Shown piece by piece: positions 1 through 9,372 of a stretch of 64,000 nt of DNA. The translations under genes were made by a program, and so were the position numbers. Position 1 is the stretch's first letter. Every line of letters begins with the position of its first letter. The stretch comes from Xanthomonas albilineans. Lineage in GTDB: Bacteria; Pseudomonadota; Gammaproteobacteria; Xanthomonadales; Xanthomonadaceae. Below the pieces are notes generated by a model, which was not told the origin of the DNA, made no database searches, and saw nothing but the letters and a program-made list of their open reading frames with translations. The stretch is taken from the NCBI RefSeq assembly GCF_002939705.1, contig NZ_MDCB01000002.1, forward strand, positions 1 to 64,000. Direction: 5' to 3'.

Positions 1-1
1 T

Positions 2-145
2 GCGCTGCAACTGACGCAAGCGCCGGACGTGGCCCAGGCCAGCCAGCAATTGCAGACGGTGGATCAGCAGAACCTCGCCGAGCAGGCGATGCAGGCCCAG
101 CGCGCGGCGCAGATGCAAGGGCAGGGGCTGGTCATGAAGCTGTAG
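2..145 (+). CDS. 3' end of a CDS with Gln/Ala-rich tail (possible XVIPCD-type T4SS effector)
   Basis: An open frame enters from the left edge and stops at TAG 143-145, giving 47 residues rich in Gln and Ala and ending QGLVMKL. Its composition, with a VAQASQQLQ stretch followed by a Gln-rich tail, resembles the C-terminal part of the XVIPCD signal found on Xanthomonas type IV secretion effectors. That match is from memory of the family and covers only the tail, so the function is tentative; the body of the gene lies outside the window. Confidence 0.45.
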   Translation, partial: ALQLTQAPDVAQASQQLQTVDQQNLAEQAMQAQRAAQMQGQGLVMKL

Positions 146-245
146 GTGGTAATCGAAGCACCTCCCCAGCGCAGCCTTGGTTCTCGGGCATGCCGGCGTA
201 CACACGCTACACGGCATAATTGGGGTTTTACGAAGGAGTCCGCTG

Positions 246-935
246 ATGACGGACGCAACCCCGTTTGATTTGTTGATCAGCGACTGCGATGGCGTACTCG
301 TCGACAGCGAGGTGCTGGCTGACCGGGTGATGTTCGACACGCTGAGCACGTATGTCCCTCGCGCCGAGTTGGAGCGCTTTCTCGACGGCAGCTTCGGCCA
401 GACGACGCAGCAAATCGTGCAGCGCGTACAGCAGCATTTCGCGCTCGACCTGCCGGCGGGGCTATATATCGAGATTCGTCAGCGTTCCGAAGCGCTGATC
501 GCCGCACAGGTGCAGCCCATCGAGGGCGTGCGCGCGGCCTTGTCGGCATTCCCGCTGCCGTTGGCGGTGGCTTCCAACAGCCAGCGCGCGAGTGTGGTCG
601 CGTCGGTGGCGCGCGCCGGGCTGAGCGAGCGGGTGGGCGGCCATCTTTTCAGTGCCGACATGGTGGCGCTGCCCAAGCCTGCGCCGGACCTATACCTGCT
701 GGCCGCACACACCTTGGGCGTGGCTCCGGCGCGTTGTCTGGTGATCGAGGATAGCGTCACCGGCGCCACGGCCGCGCTGGCGGCCGGGATGACGGTGATT
801 GGCTTCACCGGCGCTGGGCACATTCCCGCCGGTCATGCGGCGACACTGCGTCAGCTCGGTGTCGCGGCGGTGATGGAACACATGCGACAGTTGCCACGGA
901 TCTATGCCGATTTGTTGCGGGTTGCTGCAGTCTGA
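246..935 (+). CDS. HAD-superfamily (subfamily IA) phosphatase
   Basis: This 229-residue protein is a beta-phosphoglucomutase/YieH-like HAD hydrolase, cytoplasmic, probably acting on a small sugar phosphate or other phosphometabolite. Motif I is SDCDGVLVDSE with nucleophile Asp13 and Asp15; motif II is VASNSQR, motif III the Lys in LPKPAPD, and motif IV the acidic VIEDSVTGATAA. The ATG at 246 is chosen over the in-frame ATG at 177 because AAGGAG lies at 233-238, seven bases upstream, and the extra N-terminus would be unlike the family. It is convergent with the AraC gene. The substrate cannot be told from sequence. Confidence 0.9.
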   Translation: MTDATPFDLLISDCDGVLVDSEVLADRVMFDTLSTYVPRAELERFLDGSFGQTTQQIVQRVQQHFALDLPAGLYIEIRQRSEALIAAQVQPIEGVRAALSAFPLPLAVASNSQRASVVASVARAGLSERVGGHLFSADMVALPKPAPDLYLLAAHTLGVAPARCLVIEDSVTGATAALAAGMTVIGFTGAGHIPAGHAATLRQLGVAAVMEHMRQLPRIYADLLRVAAV

Positions 936-1013
936 CCACGATTGGATTACAACGCGTGGCGTGATGGCGATGGAGGGTGACCGCGACCGTGCCACTCCGA
1001 TGCGTCAATGCCC

Positions 1014-1721
1014 CTACAGTTTGCCTTTCATCGCGCGGTAGTCGCGTGGGGTCATGCCGACGGTGGCCTTGAACTGGCGGGCGAAGGCGCTCTGATCGGC
1101 GAAGCCGCACAACTGGCCGATGCTGGCGATGCTGCTGTCGCCGTGCAACAGACGCATCGCCGCTTCGATGCGCATCTTGGTCAGCAGTTGTTGCGGGGTC
1201 AGTTGGAATACGCGACGGAAGTGCCGCTCCAGTTGCGCCACCGACAGTTCTGCCCTGTCGGCGAGGGTCTGTACGCGCAGGTTGTCGCCGTAGTGCGCCT
1301 GCATGTGTTCCATCGCGCGGCTGATGCGTTCGTAGGCAGAGTGCCGGCTGTCCGGTTGGCCCAGGTCGCGAGAGATACCGACCACGCCGACCACGTCTTC
1401 GTTCTCGCACAGCGGGCGTTTGAATGTCAGGCACCAGCCAGGGGTGCGGTTTGGGAACAGATGCACTTCCAACTGATTCTCGATCATCTCCCCGCACAGT
1501 ACGCGTCGGTCCTGCATCAGGTAACTGCCGCCCAGCGGCAGTGGGAACAGTTCCGCGGCGGATTTGCCGATCAGGTCGCTGCGGGACTTCTTACCCAGTC
1601 GCCGCACCAGGGTCAGGTTGACGTGGGTGTAGCGGCCGTTGCGGTCCTTGACGAAGAACACCACGTCCGGCAACGCGTCGAACAGTGTCTGCATTTCCAA
1701 TGCTGAAATCGAAGTCTCCAT
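1014..1721 (-). CDS. PAS-AraC transcriptional regulator, likely activator of hydroxyproline use
   Basis: The 235-residue protein has an N-terminal PAS domain (about residues 8-120, starting LFDALPDVVFFVKDRNGRY) and a C-terminal AraC/XylS double helix-turn-helix (about 135-232, including LSVAQLERHFRRVF and the conserved GFADQSAFARQFK). It is transcribed divergently from the hydroxyproline operon with 172 bp between start codons. AraC-type regulators commonly sit beside hydroxyproline catabolic genes, so the inferred role is to activate that operon with hydroxyproline or a related metabolite as signal. A copy of a 14-bp element shared with the downstream glycosidase genes lies in the divergent region, so its reach may be wider. 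Confidence 0.88.
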   Translation of the reverse strand: METSISALEMQTLFDALPDVVFFVKDRNGRYTHVNLTLVRRLGKKSRSDLIGKSAAELFPLPLGGSYLMQDRRVLCGEMIENQLEVHLFPNRTPGWCLTFKRPLCENEDVVGVVGISRDLGQPDSRHSAYERISRAMEHMQAHYGDNLRVQTLADRAELSVAQLERHFRRVFQLTPQQLLTKMRIEAAMRLLHGDSSIASIGQLCGFADQSAFARQFKATVGMTPRDYRAMKGKL

Positions 1722-1823
1722 GGGGCATCACCAGCGGTTGTGAGCGATTGCGCGGACATGCCGCAGCATGGCCTCTGGGTCACGATGCTAGCCTAAATTG
1801 GGATGACGAGCGCGTTTGTGTTG

Positions 1824-1864
1824 TGCGAATTTCCGCATTGACCATAGGCAAACGCTGCTAGCCG
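1824..1864 (+). promoter_or_regulatory. Putative regulon element, copy E (hydroxyproline operon)
   Basis: TGCG-AAT-TTCCGCA occupies 1824-1837 in the divergent promoter region, 57 bp before the epimerase ATG. It matches all 11 fixed bases of the first half of the element found at 16813, 19313 and 38789. The second half, expected at 1855-1864, is CTGCTAGCCG and agrees at only 6 of 10 positions with CGACAAGACG. Being next to the AraC gene it is the best candidate for linking that protein to the shared element. Binding is inferred. Confidence 0.5.
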
Positions 1865-1893
1865 ATTCTGGCCCCGAATGTGAGCATGAATGC

Positions 1894-2835
1894 ATGCATA
1901 CGCTCGATGTCATCGACTCGCACAGTGGCGGCGAACCGACCCGTGTCGTCGTCGCCGGCTTTCCCGATCTAGGCACTGGCACGTTGGCGCAGCGGCGTGG
2001 CGTGTTCCGCGACCGTTTCGACCGCTGGCGCAGTGCCATTGCCTGCGAGCCGCGTGGTTCGGACACGATGGTCGGCGCGCTGCTGCTGCCGCCGCTGGAT
2101 CCCGCCGCCTGCGCGGCGGTGATCTTCTTCAACAACGTTGGCTATCTCGGCATGTGCGGCCACGGCACCATCGGCTTGGTCCGTACCTTGGTCGACCTGG
2201 GCCGGTTGGCGCCGGGCGCGCATCGCATCGAAACCCCGGTGGGGACGGTAGGCGTGGCCTTGCACGACGATGGTCGGGTTTCGGTGGACAACGTGGAGAG
2301 CTACCGATATGCCGCTGGCATCCAGGTGCAGGTGCCGGGGTATGGTGCCGTGCGCGGCGATGTCGCCTGGGGCGGCAATTGGTTCTTCATCACCGGGCAG
2401 ACGCCGTGTGCGCTGGAACTGCGCAACCAGCGTGCGCTGACCGCTTACACCGAAGCGATCCGGTTGGCGCTGGACGCGTCGGGCATCCGTGGCGCCGAGC
2501 AGGGCGAGATCGACCACATCGAAATCAACGGGCCAGCGCCGGATACCAGCGCCGATGCGCGCAATTTCGTGTTGTGCCCCGGCCTGGCCTATGACCGCTC
2601 GCCGTGCGGCACCGGCACCAGCGCCAAGCTGGCGTGCCTGGCGGCGGACGGCAAGTTGGCACCGGGCCAGGTTTGGCGCCAGCAGGGCATTCTGGGCAGC
2701 GTGTTCGAAGGCAGTTACACGGCTGGCGAGCGCGGCGTGCTGCCACGCATCACCGGACAGGCTTACATCACCTCGCGGGCGCAGCTGTTGATCGATCCGC
2801 AGGACCCATTCGCTTGGGGTATCGACGCCGGATGA
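1894..2835 (+). CDS. 4-hydroxyproline 2-epimerase
   Basis: This 313-residue member of the proline racemase family interconverts trans-4-hydroxy-L-proline and cis-4-hydroxy-D-proline, the first step of hydroxyproline catabolism. The two catalytic cysteines are visible: Cys88 in GMCGHGTIG and Cys238 in [13 protein letters not shown] Cys at the first site with this operon context favours the hydroxyproline epimerase over proline racemase or the dehydratase, which has Thr at the second site. The start is set at 1894 ([15 protein letters not shown], the usual N-terminus); the in-frame ATG at 1816 would add a non-homologous leader overlapping the promoter element. The stop overlaps the next start by ATGA. 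Confidence 0.93.
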   Translation: MHTLDVIDSHSGGEPTRVVVAGFPDLGTGTLAQRRGVFRDRFDRWRSAIACEPRGSDTMVGALLLPPLDPAACAAVIFFNNVGYLGMCGHGTIGLVRTLVDLGRLAPGAHRIETPVGTVGVALHDDGRVSVDNVESYRYAAGIQVQVPGYGAVRGDVAWGGNWFFITGQTPCALELRNQRALTAYTEAIRLALDASGIRGAEQGEIDHIEINGPAPDTSADARNFVLCPGLAYDRSPCGTGTSAKLACLAADGKLAPGQVWRQQGILGSVFEGSYTAGERGVLPRITGQAYITSRAQLLIDPQDPFAWGIDAG

Positions 2836-3932
2836 GCGGTTTCGACCTGATCGTCGTTGGTGCCGGTATTGTTGGTGCGGCCTGCGCCGACGCGGCGGCG
2901 GCCGCTGGATTGCGTGTGGCGATCGTCGAGTCGGGCAGCATCGGTGGCGGTTCCACCGCTGCGGCGATGGGTCATCTGGTGGCGATGGACGAGGATCCGG
3001 CGGAGTTGGCGCTGTCGGCGTATTCGTTGCGGTTATGGGAGGAGTTCGCGCCGTTGCCGGAGGCCGAATTCAGCCGTTGCGGCACGCTGTGGGTGGCGCG
3101 CGAGGCGCGCGAACTCGATGCGATTCCGGCCAAGATCCAGCGTCTGGCCGCAGCCGGCGTACACGCCGAGGCGGTCGATGCGCAGCAGTTGTACCAATTG
3201 GAGCCGGCGCTGGTGCCGGGCCTGGCGGGCGGCATGCGCGTGGCTGCCGAAGCCGTGGTGTATCCGCCGCGCATGGCGCGTTATCTGGTGGATCGTGCCT
3301 GCGGCGCAGGTGCGCGGCTCTATGCCGGACGTCGCGCGCTGGCATTGGTCGATGTCGGGTTGCGCCTGGACGACGGCACCGCGCTGCACGGCCCGGTCTT
3401 GGTCGCCACCGGCTGTGCACTGCCGGATCTGTTGCCGGAGTTGCCGATGCGCGCGCGCAAGGGGCAATTGGTCATCACCGACCGCTATCCGGGTTTCGTT
3501 GCGCACCAGTTACTGGAATTGGGCTATGCCGATAGCGCCCACGGCAGCGACGGCAGCAGCGTGGCGTTTAACGTGCAGCCGCGCCCGACCGGGCAATTGT
3601 TGATCGGTTCCTCGCGCGAATTCGATGCGCGCGACCGCACCGTGTCGATGCCGATGTTGCAGCGCATGTTGGAGCGTGCGTTCGGGTTCTTGCCGGGGTT
3701 GCGGCAATTGCAGGCGATCCGCGTGTGGACCGGATTGCGTCCGGCCACGCCGGATGGCCGTCCGTACTTGGGCGCCGTGCCGCAACGTCGCGACGTGTGG
3801 GTCGCGGCGGGACATGAGGGCCTGGGTGTGACCACCGCGCTGGGCAGTGCCCGGCTGTTACTGGACCTGTTGCAGCAGCGGCGTCCGGCCCTGGACCCGA
3901 CGCCGTTCGCGCCGGCGCGGGCGCTGGCATGA
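2832..3932 (+). CDS. D-hydroxyproline dehydrogenase, FAD oxidase (DAO-type) subunit
   Basis: This 366-residue protein is a DAO/GlyA-type FAD oxidoreductase. It opens with the dinucleotide-binding stretch [16 protein letters not shown] followed by an acidic VAIVES strand end, and its C-terminus has the typical [17 protein letters not shown] segment. With the next two genes it matches the heteromeric D-hydroxyproline dehydrogenase known from pseudomonads, which oxidises cis-4-hydroxy-D-proline to pyrroline-4-hydroxy-2-carboxylate. Translation is coupled on both sides: its ATG overlaps the epimerase stop, and its stop overlaps the ATG of the ferredoxin-like subunit. It is probably cytoplasmic, as no signal peptide is visible. 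Confidence 0.88.
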   Translation: MSGFDLIVVGAGIVGAACADAAAAAGLRVAIVESGSIGGGSTAAAMGHLVAMDEDPAELALSAYSLRLWEEFAPLPEAEFSRCGTLWVAREARELDAIPAKIQRLAAAGVHAEAVDAQQLYQLEPALVPGLAGGMRVAAEAVVYPPRMARYLVDRACGAGARLYAGRRALALVDVGLRLDDGTALHGPVLVATGCALPDLLPELPMRARKGQLVITDRYPGFVAHQLLELGYADSAHGSDGSSVAFNVQPRPTGQLLIGSSREFDARDRTVSMPMLQRMLERAFGFLPGLRQLQAIRVWTGLRPATPDGRPYLGAVPQRRDVWVAAGHEGLGVTTALGSARLLLDLLQQRRPALDPTPFAPARALA

Positions 3933-4177
3933 GCGCGTCGATGCTGCGCCTACAGGTCGATGGTCAGCCGGTGAACGTTGCCGATGGTAGCAGCGTGGCC
4001 GCTGCGGTGGCGCAGGTGACCACGCATTTCCGTCGTTCGCGCAGCGGCCAGCCGCGCGCACCGCTGTGCGGAATGGGAATATGCGGCGAATGCCGGGTGC
4101 GTATCGACTGCGTCAGTCAAGTGCGCGCCTGCATCACTCCGGCGCGCGATGGTATGCAGGTGTGGACAGATGGCTGA
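3929..4177 (+). CDS. D-hydroxyproline dehydrogenase, small [2Fe-2S] subunit
   Basis: An 82-residue ferredoxin-like protein with the plant-type [2Fe-2S] spacing CGMGICGEC and a further Cys in VRACITP. Proteins of this size are the small subunit of multi-subunit opine, sarcosine-type and D-hydroxyproline dehydrogenases, where they pass electrons between the FAD subunits. Its ATG overlaps the stop of the preceding gene, and its end overlaps the start of the next by 8 bp, so the three subunits are made together. Confidence 0.88.
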   Translation: MSASMLRLQVDGQPVNVADGSSVAAAVAQVTTHFRRSRSGQPRAPLCGMGICGECRVRIDCVSQVRACITPARDGMQVWTDG

Positions 4178-5534
4178 GTTGCACGCGCGCTACGATGTGT
4201 TGGTTGTTGGCGCTGGTCCGGCCGGCTTGGCGGCGGCGCTGGCAGCGGCCAGCCATGGGTCACGCGTAGCGTTGGTCGATCTGCAGGCGCGGGCCGGTGG
4301 ACAAATCTGGCGCCACGACGTCACCCACGCGCCGCCGCGTCTGGCCGCGCGCACGTTGGCGCAGTTGGCGGCCAGTGCGGTCGCGTTCCTGCCGCAGACG
4401 CAGTTGGTGATGACCCAGGGCCGGCAGGTGCTGCTCGACGGTCCGGAGGGGGCGCGCTGGTTGGGGTACGACACGCTGGTGCTGGCCACCGGCGCACGCG
4501 AATTGTTGCTGCCGTTCCCCGGTTGGACCTTGCCCGGAGTCACCGGCGCGGGCGGCGCGCAGGCACTGGCCAAGCAGGGCTGGCCGATGGCGGGGCGTCG
4601 CGTCGTGGTGGCCGGTAGCGGGCCGCTGTTGCTGGCCTCGGCGGCGACGCTGCGCCGCCATGGCGCGCAGTTGCAGGGCATCGTCGAGCAGGCGCCGCTG
4701 CGCGCGCTGGCCGGCTTTGCCGTGCAATTGCCGCTGCGCTGGCCGGACAAGGCATTGCAGGCGCTGGCGCTGCGCGCGCAGTTGGCCGGGGTCGGTTACC
4801 ACGCAGGTAGCGTGGTGGTGGCTGCGCATGGCCAGGGCCGCGTGCAGTCGGTGGAGATTGAAGGCCCGCGTGGTCGCCGCCAGGTCGATTGCGATCATCT
4901 GGCTGTGGGCTATGGTCTGGTGCCGAACGTCGAATTGGCGCAACTGCTCGGCTGCCGTCTGGCGCGCAGCGGCGCGCATCCGTGTGTGGCGGTGGATGCG
5001 CAACTTCGCACCACGGTCGATGGCGTCTTCGCCGCAGGCGAAGCACTGGGCATCGGCGGGCGCGACTGCGCACGTGTGGAAGGTGCGATCGCCGGGCACA
5101 TGGCAGCGGGTCAGCCGGCCGCGGCGCAGGCGTTGCAGCCGCGTCGGATGCGCGCGCGCGCGTTCGCCGCGTTGTTGCAGCGACAGTTCGCGTTGGATCC
5201 GCGCATCCACGCTTTGGCCGCGCCGGATACCCTGGTGTGCCGTTGCGAGGACGTGCCGCTGTCGGCGCTATGCGGCCATGCCGATCTGCGCGACGCCAAG
5301 CTGGTCTCGCGTTGCGGCATGGGCGTCTGTCAGGGACGTATCTGCGGCAGTGCGCTGACCGAGCTGGGGTTGACGCCCCGCAGCGACGATTTTTCCGATG
5401 ACGGCCGTCGGCCGCCACTGTTTCCGGTGCGATTGGACGCGCTGGCTCATCCTGTGCCAGTGTCCGACCCCGTTTCCGTCGCGTGCTCGCACGCGGCATC
5501 CTTTCGCAATTCTCCACAAGGTGTAATTCCATGA
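4170..5534 (+). CDS. D-hydroxyproline dehydrogenase, NAD(P)-type FAD subunit with C-terminal Cys cluster
   Basis: This 454-residue flavoprotein has an N-terminal FAD-binding motif (YDVLVVGAGPAGLAAAL), a second nucleotide-binding GSGPLLLASAA segment near the middle, and a BFD-like [2Fe-2S] region at the C-terminus (CRCEDV, then CGMGVCQGRICG). This layout matches the large subunit of HcnB/SoxA-like and heteromeric D-hydroxyproline dehydrogenases. The start at 4170 follows the typical N-terminus; the in-frame ATG at 4149 is also possible. The last 45 or so residues after the Cys cluster look non-conserved. The stop overlaps the deaminase ATG (ATGA). Confidence 0.86.
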   Translation: MAELHARYDVLVVGAGPAGLAAALAAASHGSRVALVDLQARAGGQIWRHDVTHAPPRLAARTLAQLAASAVAFLPQTQLVMTQGRQVLLDGPEGARWLGYDTLVLATGARELLLPFPGWTLPGVTGAGGAQALAKQGWPMAGRRVVVAGSGPLLLASAATLRRHGAQLQGIVEQAPLRALAGFAVQLPLRWPDKALQALALRAQLAGVGYHAGSVVVAAHGQGRVQSVEIEGPRGRRQVDCDHLAVGYGLVPNVELAQLLGCRLARSGAHPCVAVDAQLRTTVDGVFAAGEALGIGGRDCARVEGAIAGHMAAGQPAAAQALQPRRMRARAFAALLQRQFALDPRIHALAAPDTLVCRCEDVPLSALCGHADLRDAKLVSRCGMGVCQGRICGSALTELGLTPRSDDFSDDGRRPPLFPVRLDALAHPVPVSDPVSVACSHAASFRNSPQGVIP

Positions 5535-6436
5535 GCAAGGCTTCCTTCTGGCACGGCGTGTTGCCGGCCATCACCACCCCGTTCAACGCCGACGGCAGCA
5601 TCGACCATGCGTTCCTGACCAAACATGCGCAGATGATGATCGACGCCGGTTGCACCGCGATTGTGCCGTTGGGGTCGCTCGGCGAAGCGGCTACGCTGAG
5701 CTTCGACGACAAGCTGGCGATCCTGAAGACCCTGGTGCAGGCGGTGGCGGGTCGCATTCCGGTGGTGCCGGGCATCGCCGCGCTGTCCACCGATGAAGCC
5801 GTGCGTCTGGTTCAGGCGGCCAAGCAGCTCGGCTGCGGTGGTGCCATGGTGCTGCCGCCGTACGTGTACTCCACCGACTGGCGTGAAATGGGCGCGCATG
5901 TGCGTGCGGTGATCGCCGCGACCGATCTGCCGGTGATCCTGTACAACAATCCGGTGGCCTACAAGACCGATTTCAGTGCGGCGCAGATCGCCGAGCTGGC
6001 CGCCGAGTTCCCGCACCTGGAAGCGGTGAAGGAGTCCTCCGGCGATGTGCGTCGTTTCGCCGCGTTGGGCGAATTGCTCGGCGACCGTCTGGTCCTGCTG
6101 GTGGGGATGGACGATGCCATCGTCGAGGGCCTGAGCATGGGCGCCAAGGGTTGGATCGCCGGTCTGGTCAACGCCTATCCGAAGGAGTCGGTGAAGCTGT
6201 TCGAACTGGCCCGCGACGGTGGCTATCCGGCGGCCAAGGCGCTGTACGATTGGTTCCTGCCGCTGCTGCGCCTGGATACCGTGCCCAAGTTCGTGCAGTT
6301 GATCAAGCTGGTGCAACAGAAGGTCGGTCTCGGCAGCGAACGCGTGCGTGCGCCGCGCCTGATCCTGGAAGGCGTCGAGCGCGAAGCGGCGCTGAAGGTG
6401 ATCGATCACGCCATCGCCACCCACCCAGGACACTGA
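5531..6436 (+). CDS. 1-pyrroline-4-hydroxy-2-carboxylate deaminase (DapA family)
   Basis: The 301-residue protein belongs to the dihydrodipicolinate synthase/N-acetylneuraminate lyase family of class I aldolase-type TIM barrels. Recognisable are LPAITTPF at the start, the GSLGEAATLS substrate loop, YNNPVAYKTDF with the conserved Tyr, and the Schiff-base lysine in LEAVKESSGD. In hydroxyproline operons this member removes ammonia and water from pyrroline-4-hydroxy-2-carboxylate to give 2-oxoglutarate semialdehyde. Context decides this over dihydrodipicolinate synthase. Coupled to its upstream neighbour by ATGA, with two bases between its stop and the next start. Confidence 0.9.
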   Translation: MSKASFWHGVLPAITTPFNADGSIDHAFLTKHAQMMIDAGCTAIVPLGSLGEAATLSFDDKLAILKTLVQAVAGRIPVVPGIAALSTDEAVRLVQAAKQLGCGGAMVLPPYVYSTDWREMGAHVRAVIAATDLPVILYNNPVAYKTDFSAAQIAELAAEFPHLEAVKESSGDVRRFAALGELLGDRLVLLVGMDDAIVEGLSMGAKGWIAGLVNAYPKESVKLFELARDGGYPAAKALYDWFLPLLRLDTVPKFVQLIKLVQQKVGLGSERVRAPRLILEGVEREAALKVIDHAIATHPGH

Positions 6437-6438
6437 AG

Positions 6439-8031
6439 ATGAGCATGCAACCGCTGTTGCTCGCTGGCCGCTGGCAGCCTTCGCTGGAAGAGCGTGGTCG
6501 TTTCCGCGCCGAGGATCCGCGCGATGGCACGGCGTTCGGTCCGGAGTTTCCCGTCAGCGGCGCCGCCGACCTGGAAGCGGCCTTGAGCGCGGCGACATTG
6601 GTTGCCGACGCGCTGGCCGCGGCTGAGCCGGATCGCATTGCCGCGTTCCTGGATGCCTATGCCGCCGCGATCGATGCCGATGGCGAGTGCTTGGTCGCGT
6701 TGGCGCATGCCGAGACCGGCTTGCCGGTCGAGCCGCGCCTGGCCAAGGTGGAGTTGCCGCGCGCCAGCGGCCAGTTGCGCCAAGCTGCGCAGGCGGTCCG
6801 CAGCCATAGTTGGACACAGCCGGTGATCGATACCGCTGCCGGCTTGCGTGCGCAACTGGGGCCGTTGCACAAGCCGGTGCTGGTGTTCGGCCCGAACAAC
6901 TTCCCGTTCGCGTTCAACGCGGTGGCCGGCAGCGATTTCGCTTCGGCCATCGCCGCAGGCAATCCGGTCATCGCCAAAGCACATCCCTCGCATCCGTCCA
7001 CCAGCCAGCGTCTGGCGCAGCTTGCGCACCAGGCGTTGCTGGATCACGACCTGCCGACGGCGTCGGTGCAGTTGCTGTACCACTTCGACACGACCTTGGG
7101 CCTGGAATTGGCAGGGGATGCGCGGCTGGGTGCGATCGGCTTCACCGGCAGCCGCGCCGGTGGCTTGGCGCTGAAGGCCGCTGCCGATCGTGCCGGAGTG
7201 CCGGCCTATGTCGAACTGTCCAGTGTCAATCCAGTGTTCCTGTTGCCTGGTGCGTTGGCCGAGCGTGGCGCGGCGTTGGCGCAGGAGTTCTTTGCCTCAT
7301 GCACCATGGGCAGCGGCCAGTTCTGTACCAATCCGGGCATTGTGGTGGTGCCGGAAGGCGATGCTGGCGATGCCTTTGTTGCCGCGGCCAGCGCACACTT
7401 CGCCGCCGCTGCGCCAGCGCTGCTGTTCTCGCGTGGGGTGTTGGAGCACTTGCAGCGCAGCGTGGCCACGCTGCGCGACGCCGGTGCCGCACTGTTGGCC
7501 GGCGGCGAGGCGCCGGCGACACCTGGCTACCGGTATGCACCTACCTTGCTGCAGGTGTCGGCCGAGGTGTTTCTGCAGCAGCCCGAGGCCCTGCAGACCG
7601 AGGCGTTCGGGCCGGTCAGTCTGATCGTGCGCAGCAGTCGGCTGGCGCAGCTGACCACGTTGGCGCGCAGCTTCGAAGGCAATCTCACCGGCACGGTGTA
7701 CCGCGCCGCCGACGGTAGCGACGACCTGGCTTGCGCCGCGCTGATCACCGCGTTGCGTCCGCGTGTCGGGCGTTTGATCTGCAACAAGATGCCCACTGGC
7801 GTGGCGGTGAGTCCGGCGATGAATCATGGTGGCCCGTATCCGAGCACTGGCCACCCGGGTTTCACTGCGGTCGGCATGCCGGCGGCGATTCGCCGCTTCG
7901 CCGCCTTGCATAGCTACGACGGTGTGCCCGACGACATGCTGCCGGTCGTCCTGCGCGACCGTAATCCCGGTGGCGTGCAGCGCTTGATCGACGGCTACTG
8001 GAGTGTGTCCGACGTGGAGCGTAGTGCATGA
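6439..8031 (+). CDS. 2,5-dioxovalerate (alpha-ketoglutarate semialdehyde) dehydrogenase
   Basis: This 530-residue aldehyde dehydrogenase would oxidise 2-oxoglutarate semialdehyde to 2-oxoglutarate with NAD(P)+, the last step feeding hydroxyproline carbon into the TCA cycle. It has the cofactor/substrate segment FGPNNFPFAFN, the general-base Glu in YVELSSVNP (about residue 259) and the nucleophile in GQFCTNPG (about residue 296). Length and the FGPNNFPFAF signature fit the hydroxyproline/galactarate-type KGSADH group. It lies two bases after the deaminase and its stop overlaps the peptidase start. Confidence 0.92.
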   Translation: MSMQPLLLAGRWQPSLEERGRFRAEDPRDGTAFGPEFPVSGAADLEAALSAATLVADALAAAEPDRIAAFLDAYAAAIDADGECLVALAHAETGLPVEPRLAKVELPRASGQLRQAAQAVRSHSWTQPVIDTAAGLRAQLGPLHKPVLVFGPNNFPFAFNAVAGSDFASAIAAGNPVIAKAHPSHPSTSQRLAQLAHQALLDHDLPTASVQLLYHFDTTLGLELAGDARLGAIGFTGSRAGGLALKAAADRAGVPAYVELSSVNPVFLLPGALAERGAALAQEFFASCTMGSGQFCTNPGIVVVPEGDAGDAFVAAASAHFAAAAPALLFSRGVLEHLQRSVATLRDAGAALLAGGEAPATPGYRYAPTLLQVSAEVFLQQPEALQTEAFGPVSLIVRSSRLAQLTTLARSFEGNLTGTVYRAADGSDDLACAALITALRPRVGRLICNKMPTGVAVSPAMNHGGPYPSTGHPGFTAVGMPAAIRRFAALHSYDGVPDDMLPVVLRDRNPGGVQRLIDGYWSVSDVERSA

Positions 8032-9236
8032 GCGACCCGGTGCAAATCGGTGGATTAAGCCTGGAGGCGGCGCACGCGCAGCTGGCGCCGTGGCCGCGCC
8101 GTGCGCCGCCGATCCAGGTGCAGGAGTACCGGCAGCGTCTGGCCGATGCGCGCGCATTGATGCGCACCCACGGTGTGGATGCGTTATTGATCGGCGCTGG
8201 TGCGTCGTTACGCTATTTCACCGGTGTGCCGTGGGGCGCGAGTGAGCGGTTGGTGGCGATGCTGCTCACCGCCACGGGCGATCCGTTGTTGATCTGTCCG
8301 GCGTTCGAGGAAGGTTCGCTGGATGCGGTGCTGTGCCTGCCGGTGCGCAAATGTTTGTGGGAGGAACACGAGGATCCGCACGCACGGGTCGCCGAGGCTC
8401 TGGCGCAATGCAATGCGCAGACCCTGGCGTTGGACCCGGGCGTGGCCTTCGCCGTGCATACCGGCTTGTCGGCGGTGCTGGGCACGGTCGCGATCCGCGA
8501 CGCGGCGCCGATCGTGGACGGCTGTCGCATGCGCAAGTCGGCGGCGGAGTTGGCGCTGATGCAACAGGCGTGCGACATGACCTTGCACGTGCAGCGTCTG
8601 GCAGCAGGGTTGATCCGCGAAGGCATCACCACGGCGGAACTGACCCGTTTCATCGACCAGGCGCATCGCGCGCTCGGCGCCGACAACGGATCCACGTTCT
8701 GCATTGTGCAGTTCGGTCACGCCACCGCGTATCCGCATGGCATCCCGGGCGTGCAGGCGTTGCGTCCCGGCGAGTTGGTGTTGATCGACACCGGCTGCAC
8801 CGTGCAGGGCTACCACTCCGATATCACCCGCACCTACATCTTTGGCGAACCCAGCGAAAAACAGCGGCATATCTGGCAACTGGAGCATGCCGCACAGGCG
8901 GCGGCGTTCGCTGCCGTGCGTCCCGGCGTGGCCTGTGCCGCGGTGGACGCCGCCGCGCGCGAGGTACTGGAGCATGCCGGCCTCGGTCCGGATTACCGTC
9001 TGCCGGGGCTGCCGCATCGCACCGGTCATGGTTGTGGCATGAGCATCCACGAGGCGCCGTATCTGGTACGCGGCAATGCGCTGGAATTGGCGCCGGGGAT
9101 GTGTTGCAGCAACGAGCCGATGATCGTGGTGCCGGGCGAATTCGGTGTGCGCCTGGAGGATCACTTCTACGTGACCGACACGGGCGCGCAGTGGTTCACG
9201 TCGCCGTCGCTGGCGATCGACCGCCCGTTCGCCTGA
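8028..9236 (+). CDS. M24 family Xaa-Pro peptidase
   Basis: A 402-residue pita-bread metallopeptidase (aminopeptidase P/prolidase group). The N-terminal domain carries GVDALLIGAGASLRYFTGV; the catalytic domain shows the metal ligands in LIDTGCT, SDITRTY, the His in HRTGHGCG, and the Glu residues in NEPMIVV and RLEDHFYV. Being the last coupled gene of the hydroxyproline operon (ATGA overlap), its likely job is to release hydroxyproline or proline from short peptides in the cytoplasm; no signal peptide is evident. Whether it prefers dipeptides or longer substrates cannot be told. Confidence 0.9.
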   Translation: MSDPVQIGGLSLEAAHAQLAPWPRRAPPIQVQEYRQRLADARALMRTHGVDALLIGAGASLRYFTGVPWGASERLVAMLLTATGDPLLICPAFEEGSLDAVLCLPVRKCLWEEHEDPHARVAEALAQCNAQTLALDPGVAFAVHTGLSAVLGTVAIRDAAPIVDGCRMRKSAAELALMQQACDMTLHVQRLAAGLIREGITTAELTRFIDQAHRALGADNGSTFCIVQFGHATAYPHGIPGVQALRPGELVLIDTGCTVQGYHSDITRTYIFGEPSEKQRHIWQLEHAAQAAAFAAVRPGVACAAVDAAAREVLEHAGLGPDYRLPGLPHRTGHGCGMSIHEAPYLVRGNALELAPGMCCSNEPMIVVPGEFGVRLEDHFYVTDTGAQWFTSPSLAIDRPFA

Positions 9237-9372
9237 TGCGGGTGTCGATGCGCGCCATGTGCCGGCGCGGGCTCATGCGACACATGCCGGTGGTGGTTGC
9301 TTTTGCCGAACGTTTATCCTTCCTGGCGGTCGCTGGCGCGGCCGATCTGTCTGCTCCATCGGAGAAATCGTA

